This document shows positions 23,501-35,500 of a DNA stretch of 64,000 bases, piece by piece. Location: contig NC_071354.1 of NCBI RefSeq assembly GCF_943734655.1, positions 229,456,397 through 229,520,396 of the forward strand, given 5' to 3'. Both the position numbers and the translations under genes were made by a program. The notes under the pieces were generated by a model that was not told the DNA's origin, did not search any database, and saw only the letters and a list, made by a program, of their open reading frames with translations. The DNA comes from Sabethes cyaneus (lineage: Eukaryota; Arthropoda; Insecta; Diptera; Culicidae). Within the stretch, counting starts at the first letter, position 1, and each line of letters starts with the position of its first letter.

Positions 23501-26500
23501 TTCAAACTTTATTGGCCAGTGTTTTTATTTGTAAAATGTAAAATCGTAAAATCGACACTTCGTTGACGTTTTCTTTGTTTATACTAGAATGGCAATCTTG
23601 CAAAAAACTTAGTGCCCTGAAGTAATTCAAACAATTCTTACTCAAGCGTAACTTGTCTTCTTCAAGAAGCTCAACTTATCGCCCTCTTGGATAAATTTTC
23701 TTTGTCTTGTACAAGAAATGTTAGTCTAATAAGCGCTTTCTAGTCGATTTAGATAAAACCATTGAAAAAATGGCGAACAGGGCTGTTTTGATTACTTTTG
23801 AAATTGTAACCAATTGCATATGGGTGTTTATAAATATGGTTTTTTACAATTCCGTAAGTGTTAAATAAATGTTTGGACATGTAAAAGGCTTTTTGCCGCA
23901 ATTTGTTAAAAATTTGGTAGTTACCAGCTTCTTCATGAAATTATCGAATTTTTTTTATTTATTAAATTTTCAATAATCAAGCAAACATAACCAGCGCGTT
24001 AAAATTTTCTAACTTTCATGTCACAAAACATCGACAAACTGAGCGTAGCACGAAAAAAAATCCCAATTATGGCAACCTAGCAGCTGCTTTTATTACCATT
24101 TTTATTATTTATATCCATTTTGGAAAAGCTCTTAGTCGGTTTAAAACATTCAAGGCTGTGAAAAGTGTATGTTGTCTTGCAAGTGTTCTTTGAGAAGACA
24201 ACCATAAAATCATCAACACTTGTGGTGGTTTTCTTTTAGTTTTAAGCGACTCTTGAAAATCACTATAAATAGATATCGATAAGAATTGCAAGTTTTAAAA
24301 GGACCTTGGGAAATATTCTTGAGAACCTTCTTTAGTGTGGGCCTCCCCAGTTTTATAAGGGTTTTCTGGCTGTTTTATCGCAGTTCTGTAAAATTAAAAG
24401 TTTTATGATCAGTTTTAAGGAGCAAATGCTGGAAACCTCTTCAAGTGCATCTTAAAATTGAATTTGCTACTTGGGTGGCCTTTCCGCACCTCCTAAACTG
24501 TTCGAGATAATTGTGAGAGGTGTAATACTGTCGCGCACTAAGAACTATATTTCAACGATGCAGCACGGTTTCATGCCTGGTAGATCTGTTTGCACTAATT
24601 TGCTGAAGTTTGCATCGATGTGTATCTCGCATATGTAGGACAAGAAGCAAGTTGATGTTATCTATACTGACTTGAAAGCAGCTTTCGATCGAATTGACCA
24701 CGCAATACTATTACGGAAACTGTCTCGACTTGGTGCCTACCAACAGATGGTTGAATGGCTGAACTCATACCTCAGTGGTAGGCTGTTTCGTGTGAAACTG
24801 GGTAGTAGTGTTTCATCGGTGTTTACCAATAAATCTGGAGTCCCTCAAGGAAGTAACAAGGGACCTCTACTTTTCTTGCTATTCTTTAACGATATTGCGT
24901 TACTGCTGGGAGTTGGCTGCAAGTTAGTGTACGCCGATTTGCTTGATTTATTCACTGACTGGTGTAAACGGAACTGGCTCATTGTAAGCATAGCCAAATG
25001 TAAAGTGATGAGTTTTCACCGCATGAAAAACCCGATCACCTTTGGTTACGCTATCGATGGTATTGAGTTACGCAGAGTTAGTGACATCGGCGTCTTGCTG
25101 GACACCAAACTGATGTTTAATCTACATCGTGAGTTGATTATCTCCAAAGCATCTCGACAACTTGGTTTCATCTTTAAAATTGGTCGGAACTTTAAGGATC
25201 CACACTGTCTTAAATCATTGTACTGCGCCCTAGTACGTTCACTACTGGAGAATTGTAGTCTTGTTTGGTTTCCTAAGCAGCTCACATGGAATCTACGGAT
25301 TGAACGTGTGCTGCGGAGATTTATCCGACTAGCATTACGACACTTGCCCTGGGAACATCCTGATATCTTACCTGCTTACGTAGATAGGTGCCGTTTACTC
25401 GACTTTGACACCCTTGAATACCGACGCAAGATGCAACAAACAATATTCGTGGCAAAAACTATCAATGGCGAAATCGACTCCCTAAATTTGCTTTCCAAGA
25501 TTAGTTTTCGCGCATCACAACGACCGATAACTGGATGTATCAGGACCTTTTCTAATGTAAAGGAACTATTTAACTTTGGTGTATCGTCCTACTTGTTTAC
25601 ACAGAGATTGCGTAGAGCTAATTTAGGATAAGGTTTTATTCATGTAGACAATTTTAAGGTCAGATGAATTATATATAAAAAATAAATAAATAAATAAATT
25701 CCTCGACGAACTAGTCGTTACGTCGACTCCTCTCAGCGGACCCAATGGCACCTCCTGCTGCGCTGTTGATGGCTGCCTTAACGGTATCCCAGCAAGGGCC
25801 TCGAGAGGGGCTTCATTTAGCTCTCCCTCAACCGACAGCGAAGCCTCAGCGCATTGCGCGTACTCAGTAGCGACCTCGGGTAACTTGAGTCCTTCCAGAT
25901 TGTACCGTGCCGGGCAATGGTACCGAATGTTGGTAACAACGGAGTCTTTGACACACTTTAACCAACAAAACGTTGTGGTTAGAATCGATGTTTGCGCCAC
26001 GATAGTTACTAACGTATACCACAATAGATCTCTAATAATTGTCGCAGTGGTTCATTCTCCTGCAGGAAAAAAAACTTCGATGATACGTCGAGAAGTGCCT
26101 TCCATCAATCAAAACGTGGTCAATTTGCGAGTCTGTCTGTTGTGGTTATCTCCAGGTGTACCGATATGGGAAGCTGCGCCGAAAGTAGGTACTTCCTATG
26201 GTCATATTTTTGAAGGTGGCGAAGTCAATGAGTCGATGGCCGTTTTCGTTCGTAAGTAGGTGTGCGCTGAACTTACCAATAACAGGTCTAAATTTCTCCT
26301 CCTGGCCAAGCTGAGCGTTGAGGTGTTCGATGACGATTTTGACTTCATATCTTGGGCAGTTGCCATATTCCACGTTCAAGCTGCGTGTAAAAACTCTTCA
26401 TACTCAAAGCGTCATAAAAACCCATCATCTTTTATAATTATATACACGCAGACTTGTGAAAGCACGCACCGCTCCGATAACCGTGCTAAAACATTCCCCT

Positions 26501-29500
26501 CCGTTCATAGGTCATACGCTCCCGGTTTTGGGCGTGTTCGGTACGATCCGGTCTGCTCCGGGCCAAAAATTCAATAATTTTTACTAAGCAGCAGCAGCTG
26601 AAAAGGCACAAACACGGCATTGTGGAAGGCACCCGCTATTGTTCATAAATTTTTACCGTATCGCACCAAGCAGTTATATAGCTTCTTTTAGTTTGTGAGC
26701 GAAACCGTGCCAGCTTTCACCAGCCGGCACCTGCTAGAGCACGACTAGAGAACGGAGCCCGAACGTCCTGATAACTCAGTCACGTACACCGAATATGAAC
26801 GAATAGCAAAGAAAGCAAAGAACGAAATCATGTAAGCCGTCGGTGGTACTGTGCTCACCGGTGCTTCGCCGAAGACTAAGCACTTCGATCGGGTTTTTGT
26901 GTTTTCAAGGAGCGTGCCAATATGTAGCAACGCCAGTGCGTTCTATTATCAAAAGTACCCGTTTCGGTGCCAATCTGGACGGATAGCAGCCGTATCGCAC
27001 CGGACGGTGTTTATAACAAGTCTGTATACACGACGGTTATATTCCAACACCAACTGCCGTATTCGTTCGTGAAGGCCATAATTGGTGGGGTGCGAATGAA
27101 CCCGTAGAAGCTATTGGCTCCGTTGAGACCCAAGAGGGCGGTATAGAGTCAATCGTGACAAAACAGCAGGACAGCCATAAGCGCCCGAAAGGATTTTATG
27201 AGCAGTCTTGGCAGTAATGTCTTTTCGGTGCTGCTCTAGGGGAGCCACACCAACTAGCAAACAAAGTTCCTCGTATGATAGCAGAGCATCGAGATTCCTC
27301 CAAGGCAGCATGCGACCAATTTGGCGAATAAAACATGTATGGATGTATGGATCTGAATAAAACATGTATGGACGAATAATCCAGTTGTCATAATGCGGAT
27401 TCCAAACATCGCAGCTTGTCTCAAGAATGGAGTGAACTAGAGAGCAATAAAGAGTACATAAAGTACCCTGGATCGCGAAATTCTCTGCCAATGCAGAAAA
27501 TAGTTCCAAGCTGACGGCACGCCTTACCAAAGGTACAGATATAGCGCTGTCTAAATGACGTTTCGTTATCCAATACGACACCTAGATCCGTTACACTGTC
27601 ACTGCACTGTACTTGTGTACCATTGATACAATATCCAAAAACTATTGGTTGTTTTTACGGCAAAGCTGATAACAATCTTTTACAGTCTCTAACAATCTGT
27701 GTCTGTCTCTATCTGCAAATAAATTTTCACGTCATCATCGTTCCAAGAGGCAACAGTCGAGTGACATAGCTATCCCAAAATGCTACCTTGAGGTATTCCT
27801 GATCGGTTCTGAAACCACTTCGATTAGAAGGTCCCAGTTTAACGATAATATTGCGATTTCGTAAGTAACTGCTTAGCCACGAAAGTAAGCTAGATGAGAC
27901 CTCCAATTTGTCTAGCTTGGCTAGCAAAATTTAATAGTTGACAAAATCAAATGCTGCTTTCAGATCAATGTAAATTGCGTCGATCTGGTTATCTGGTGCG
28001 TAGACGTAACGAGGTGAACTTCCGTAAATTAGTTGTCACTGATCTTCCTAGATAAAATCCATGTTGCGAGGTGGAAGTCTAGCTTTTCACTTTAAAAAGC
28101 AGATGTTCGTAAACAATTGCCACAAAAATCTTGGAGCAGGCGCATAGGGAAATGATTCCACGGTAGTTCACCACATTGTGTTTATTCGGTTTGTTTTACG
28201 CATTATCCAGCCACTTACCAACCAATCTACAATCTCTGTTGCTTTATAGCTTCAGCGTGCAAATACAGGAATTCTTCACTATCTTGAAGCAATTTTTCTT
28301 CAAAAAAAAAACTGAAAATGAAGGTATAAATTATTTCGGTAGTAAAACTATGAAAATGTAACACTTTCCAAGCGTAGGTTACTGAGCGACTGGCTACATA
28401 GGGTAAAGAACTAATTTTAAGCAGTCTAAGCGGGTCACTGATTGTTTTACCTTATTACAAGCGATGGGTTGACTAAGTGGGGGATATCAGCATACCAATC
28501 TTCTTGCTATCTTTAGTTCTTCAAGCTGTTACCATTGGAAGACACTATTGTTGAGCTAAACTTTTGATTTTTCGCTTTGAGACCGAACCCATTTTCACCC
28601 GCAAGGTGCTTTTTTAAGCAATCCTGAAATCTGAATTTTTTTTACGTCCCCTTAAAAAATCCCTCGAACTTTCCCCCCTATTCAGTAAGTTCGCGTTCCT
28701 ATCCGCGACCTACTAATCGGCATCTGATGTGTAATCGGCATAGCGTATCGCACATATGCGTAAAATGCCATCTGTCTAAATTGTTTATCGGGGCATACAC
28801 TCACCGCACCGTTCGGCAAACGGTATTCGTCGTCTCTTTTATTCTCTGGTGTTCTTATGAGAAACTGCGAGTTTGACGTCTCACTCGCTGTTCATAAGGA
28901 TGGTGGGAGAACAAAAGAGGTAAACATATAGCAGTACAACCGATCCGAGTACAAACGATCAGAACAGTGTTGTCAAAGCAAATAACATTGAAACACATCG
29001 TTGCTTTATTAAATCACTGAGAAAATCTTCGAAAATTATTGAAAAAGCTGTCTTGTGTTGTTTTTAATAAAGAAAAATTAATTATGAACATACATTTCTC
29101 TTGAAAGTATTGAACCACGTTTTCACCATAGGAGGTTTCAGGTAATTTCAAACTTAAAATTCTTATTTCCAGAACCGCAACAGTGTCTTGGCAACACGAT
29201 AGTTTATCAGTTGTGCTGCAGCTGCTGCTAGTGGTGAACAGGTTCCGTCAATTCAGAATTTGTTTTCAGTTTTGTTAGAAAATAATAAAACTTTTGGCTA
29301 GTGACAAAGCCTTAGATACTAGAAAAAAAAAAAGAGACTGAATAATATGGTATGTGACAATTGAGTGCTTGACTTTCAGAGTGGTTGTAATCAGTGCTGA
29401 AAATTTGATGAATTCGTTAGTAGCGAGGTGGCGATTGCTGAAGAGCAGCTGAAAAATGTACGTTTTTGGACAACAATTTTTAATTCATCATATTTCTTGT

Positions 29501-32500
29501 CGGAAACCCAGTAAATTGTGTTTGTGTGAATCAAATGTATGGTAAAGTGATTTGTGAAGATGATCCTATCAAAAGATTTTGAAAATATGAATAAAAAAGT
29601 GCATTTTCGGATCATTTATGTTCAACTGATTAAAATAGGTAACACTGCTTAACTCGTTCCTTACCCTATAATGATTTTGTCCAATCTATTCACTTGAATT
29701 GATAGGAAAAACTTCACTTCGTTTCGATTGCAACTCCGAATCCACGGCCGTCGTTGTTGTACGTTACCAAGGAAACGGACGTTTATATGGAGTGATGCCA
29801 ATTCCTAAATTCCTAAATAAGTAGAAGTACGAATAAATTCGCAGAAATTGCATGAAAATAAATTCGACATTGTACGATAAGTTGATTTGTCTAAAGTTCG
29901 AGTAATTTGATATCTGGACGCACTGTTTATTTTCACAGCAGTTTGTTTTGAAAACATTTGTTTTCTCTTCGATTGTTGAAACGTTAGTCACGATTGATTT
30001 TGTTTCAAAGAACCCGCAAACTGAAAATTCATTTTGGACACCCAATTTGAAAATACGAATGGTCAAATTCACAAATCGCCAAGTAGGGTATGTTGCTGCT
30101 TCGTCGTAATTGCCTATTCCCGTCCTATCCAACACAAATTATTAAAAATATCAGCATTTTTATGACACACAATGCAAAACTAGTTATTCCCTAATATTTT
30201 AGTTTGTTGTCTATCATACGAGACCAATCAAAGTGAGCTGAGATCTATTTAAATGCGTTTTATCATTAAAGAAGTCCTATCAGCCAAATTTCCTAAGTTT
30301 TTTTGTGCGACGAAGAAGAAAATGTCGACTAACTTGCCTGACCTGCAGAAATTTTGTAGAATAACATTTGTCATGCCGTCCTACACAAATCCATGCGCGT
30401 TAGCTTCGTAAACACTGTTGTGATTTTTAGTTCGGACGATGAAAAATTTTGATGGACGGATTTTAAAACGGTACGACGAATTCAAGAAATAAAGTCAGTA
30501 ACGTAATTTCAATAATATGCTTTAATAATCGCTTTTCGGTGATTTCAAAGTTCACGGATAGGAGGTAAGTGTGTTTTAGTCAAATCAGCACAAGAACTTT
30601 TGGAGTATTCATTAAATCCATTCAACAAATGACGAAAATTAGAACGGCTTTACTTACTACGACGGGAATTAGAAATAAACCCTAGTTGAAGTTAACCAAA
30701 TTGACCGTGTGGAACGTGTGAAGGCAATAGCAAGCGTCGTAATGGCAGCATTTGAAGGTTTTAAGGACGATTGCGGCAAACTCAGGGCTGTCGGATTATG
30801 ATATCGCCAAGAAATTGCAGAGCACCGCCAGTAAACCACCAAATGAGACACTGAAGCAGAATCTAGTGGCCAAACGGCATATCCGGAAGATGCACAGTTA
30901 GGTTCTAACGAAGTGGTCGCCGAAACGTACGTGAAGATAGATTATGGACAGCTTCCCAGGCAAAAGCGCTGTAAAGTCACTGGTCGAGGTGATGTTCGTT
31001 TTTACCGATAAATTCGCAAAAAAGCCTCTTGATCTAGCAAAGTATTTGCAGTTGCGGATAAAAACTCAGGTTTTCGTGACAAACAAGACTTGATTCCAAA
31101 ATGTCAGTAGCGCCTGAAAACGACATGTTCTTGCGTTCTTGCGAAAAAGACATGTTGAAGTTTACAATAGATCTGTACAGTTTTGGCCTGATTTGGCAAT
31201 TACCGCGGAATGGCATCGAGACAACGAGGTGGATTCCTTAGAAAAGGTCATCAATCCCATCAACCGCCTTCGATTCCGCTCAATTAAGGTACATTGGACA
31301 ATAATTGTCAAACAGAAGTTGAAGAAGAGTAGAAAGGTGACTCGGGATGCAGCAGATGAGAAGAGAAAACAAAATGTCCGCTCAAGTTAGCCAACAGAGT
31401 GTCCAAAATATTTAAATCGGATTTTTTTTTCCGCGAGATAATAAATTCAATGAAAATACCACCCAGTGCGCCGCGCTTTACGATATTTTACAAAGCATTC
31501 AAAATTGTGTGCTAAACCGTAGAAAATCAATTTGGCAGCTTGCAAGCAGCACCGCCTACTTGCGTTAGTTGAATATGAATAACGAAAAAGCAGAAAGCAC
31601 TTCACTCAAAGCTTGATTAATTTGTGCATTAGCGCTTGAAACATGTTTAGCAAATATGTAAATTTCATTAATCACGTCACGATAGCCGGCACAGTTCGGT
31701 TCCTTATTTCGTTTATAACATATCCTGTTAGTTGATGATTCAATTCTCCTCTAAAAGCCTTTTGAGACACTTTGTACCAATATCAACTTACCCAACTGCA
31801 GTAAGCTTCCGGTTATTACTGGACATTGGCTATGATAAACGCATCGGGAAATCCGTGAATCATCTGATAGCATAGAGATTTGCAACGATAAACCTTTTCG
31901 CTGTTTAAGTTACACTTCCATTTCTAGGCGGCTTTCCCATCAGAGTGCAGTGATCGGTTCCATTCGAACCAACGCAACTGTTAATCCAGCTGAGTTGAGT
32001 ATTTTACCGTCACTAACAATAATCATAATTTATGACAAACCGCTGGCTGGTCGGTGGTGTTTTGATAACATTTCCATTACACCCGGTGCCGTTGGTTGGT
32101 TGGTCGGTTCGTACCAGGAAGTGCGCAACTTTTGCGGTCGCAGCAACTGATGCAACTGCAACCTCCAATGATAGCAGCAGACCAACAAAGTCCATTAGAG
32201 TGTTCCCGTTTCTAATAATAATTTACATAACACACATATATATCGGACGGAGTCCGGTACCAGTTGCCTAGTCCAGCTCCAGGATCGGTTCGGTTTGGCG
32301 ACAAAGCCGACACCTATCGGTTACCTAACCGCACTGGCGGCGGCAACCGGGTGTTATCTTATGTCCGCCCGCTTGCAACGCAAGCGGCTTTAACAAAACG
32401 TGGCCGGTTTTTCGCCTTCTAATCACGCAATGCTTTTTTTTATTTTCTCTTCGCAGGTCCATCTGTACTTCTCGGCCATCCCCGAGGACAAGGTTCCCTA

Positions 32501-35500
32501 CGTCAACAGCATCGGTGAGCGTCACCGGGTTCGTCAGCTGCTCCAGCAGCTTCCTCCACACGATAACGAGGTAAGCGGGCATGCGCAGCATGCTGCGATT
32601 TGAGTTGTCGATGAATTTTGACAGGCGCGGAATGTAATGCATTCAATGTGGTCAATGTCGCCACTTGTGTACTACATAGCAAAGTAAGGTGAAGAAACGG
32701 TTAGGCAAATAATAATAATAATAACAATAATAATAAATTCGTTGCTTCTCTCGGCTTGGCTCGAGTGCCTCCAGGGAGGCACACCCGTTAAGCCGGAGAA
32801 AACATCCACCGTGCGATGCGAAAAGCAAACAAACAAACAAACGCGTGGAGAAGTCAATATTTTCTGATCGGTTTTTGTTGTTTTTTTTCTCTTTTTTCCG
32901 CGCAGGTGCGATACTGCCATTCACTGACCGATGAAGAGCGCAAGGAGCTGAAACTTTTCTCGGCCCAGCGAAAGCGGGAGGCCCTCGGCAGGGGTACCGT
33001 GAAGCAGCTCACCACGAATCAGATCTGCGATGGCGTAAGTGTTGCGTTGTTTTTGTCACATCATCATCGCAAGTTGACGACGATGTTTCCTTTTTCCCAT
33101 TCACAGTGCGGCGAATGTGTTTCCTCCGGCGACATGGGTGTCTACGCCAGTCGGTTCGATCCGGGTACCTGCTGGCATCCGGCTTGTTTTGTTTGCTCCG
33201 TCTGCAAAGAACTGTTGGTCGATTTGATCTATTTCCACCGGGAAACTCGGCTGTACTGCGGGAGACATCACGCGGAGACGCTGAAGCCCCGGTGTTCGGC
33301 GTGCGATGAGGTAATTTCGGGTTTTATTTCCACGGGAATTTCAAAAAATTCAATGTGTGTTTTTGATCTTGTAGATTATTCTGGCCGATGAGTGTACGGA
33401 GGCGGAGGGACGAGCATGGCATATTAAACACTTTGCCTGCTTCGAATGCGACAAGCAGCTCGGTGGGCAACGGTAAGTTCTTGCTTGCTAGCAGCCCGTA
33501 ACCAATCGGTAATGAATCGTCTATTTTTAGGTACATTATGCGCGATGGCAAGCCATACTGCCTGCACTGTTTCGACGCCATGTTTGCCGAATACTGCGAT
33601 TTCTGTAGCGAGCCAATCGGTGTTGATCAGGGTCAAATGAGCCACGATGGTCAGCACTGGCACGCAACGGACAATTGCTTTGCTTGCAGTACCTGTCGAT
33701 GCTCGCTGCTGGGACGACCATTTTTACCTCGTAGAGGGGAGATTTATTGCTCCATAGCATGCAGTAAAGGTGAGCCACCCACGCCCTCGGACGGTTCGGT
33801 TCCCACTGTTCTGCCCACGCGAAGTCGCCTGCGGAGCAGCAGTCATCGGCCGCTGGACGATGGCTGCGAGCAGCCACCACCGCATTTGCCAAAGTCACCC
33901 GAACCGCTGCAAAGTCCCATCAGCGAACGAAGCACTCCCAGCTCCAGTCCTGCCAAATACTCGCACACGGAATTATCCACCAACGTCTCCAGCTCGGTTC
34001 CGGCGACCGAACTAAACGAGACGCATTTCTCCCTTTCAGCAGATAACGATGTACAAACCTACACCGGAAGTGGTGCTACCTCGCCCGTCTCCTGTCGGAC
34101 GATTCCCTACAACGAACCAAGTGACCTCGTGGACCACCATAGCCAATCGCAGCAGCATGATTCGTTACCTCCGTTCGATTCCAACCATCGAAGAATTCCG
34201 CAATGCTCGCCCGAACTGACCCGACTGTTGAACAAAGACCGCAGCCGGCAGCCACTGGATCTGACCGATCTTAGCCTTAGTTTGGACAACTGGCAAGCCG
34301 ATCACCACGGTCAGCTATCGATCGCACCCAGCATAGCTAAAACCAACCCTGCCCTGACCTCCTCGATGCCGGAACTGACCCAGCAACTGCTGCAGCAGCA
34401 GCCACAACAAAAACAAACTCCCGCCCATTACCACCACCCGCAGCCAGCCTACGACGACATTAGCCCGTTGGACAAATCAAGTGCAATAGATCCGGACGAT
34501 GGCATCCAGAATGCCTCCGATGCATCCCACTCGATCGTGGAACTCCCGACCCCGCCGCCAATAGGTAATTCGAGATTGATTTTATTACTTCTGTGTTTAA
34601 AACATTACAAAGCCGACCGTAAAAATTGTGAAACGAGTTTATTATCTGTTTACCGTTAACGTTGTTACCGTACATGCGCGGCAATAAATTTGAATGCACC
34701 AGGGAAATTACATAATTCCCCCCGAACAACTGACTTTATTGATATAAGCAGTCTGATTATTTTACAACCGACTTCTGCCACTCTACGATTAACTTAAATA
34801 TAATATCGATGAACCATTTTTTTACAACCACAAAACAATCAAATTGTCCGCCCAACTGAAGGCAAGAAATTAAATTTTTTTATTCGCTAACAAGTACATA
34901 CATACCAGCATGCAGCGCAATTCATGCTGATTGAAATCGGAACTTTGAACCGGTTGTGTTTTTATGGTTGAACCCCACCACGGTTTCATGCTGTCCATTC
35001 TCAACCATAATCAGGGCAATAATAATAGCATACACAAAGATTTAGGGCCGTAACCTGTTTAACAACAGAAACAAGACCGTTCTCTCGACTCGAGCACCAG
35101 AGCGTTTGTTGACAAATAGAAATAACAATAAAAGGTTTGCTGACAAATAGAAAACGTTAACGGTTTCAATGATTACCTCAAATTGGAGCTCGTAAAATTA
35201 ATATCGTAATAGTTTAACCATAACCATGCACAATCACTCTATTATCTAGGCTATTTAACAGAATAGAACCGTTCACAGTTCCTTTCGAATAGTTGAAACC
35301 CCGTAATTGTTGCTATGTATAAAACCTAATGATCTCCCCTTCTCCGCTCGCCATTCCAGTTATTAAGAAAGAGGTACGTTTTGAGGGCGACTTTCAGGAT
35401 TCGTTGCCCCGCTCGAAAGGCTATTGCACCCGGACCGGCGGTCCCCGGACGCGTTCCTCCAAATCGAAACGTAAATCCAGCAGCAACAGCAGCAGCAGCA

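Larger units (their letters stand above)
11554..32456 (+). other. prickle intron 1, 20.9 kb, transposon-rich
   Basis: It is bounded by GTGAGT at 11554 and a pyrimidine tract ending CTCTTCGCAG at 32456. It contains a tandem repeat (12.6-14.6 kb), a strand-asymmetric region (15.1-17.7 kb), a SINE, a nested LINE/MITE pile (21.6-26.4 kb), a LINE on the minus strand (27.1-28.2 kb) and a transposase remnant (30.7-31.4 kb), each listed separately. No extra exon with prickle-like coding was seen inside it. Confidence 0.9.
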
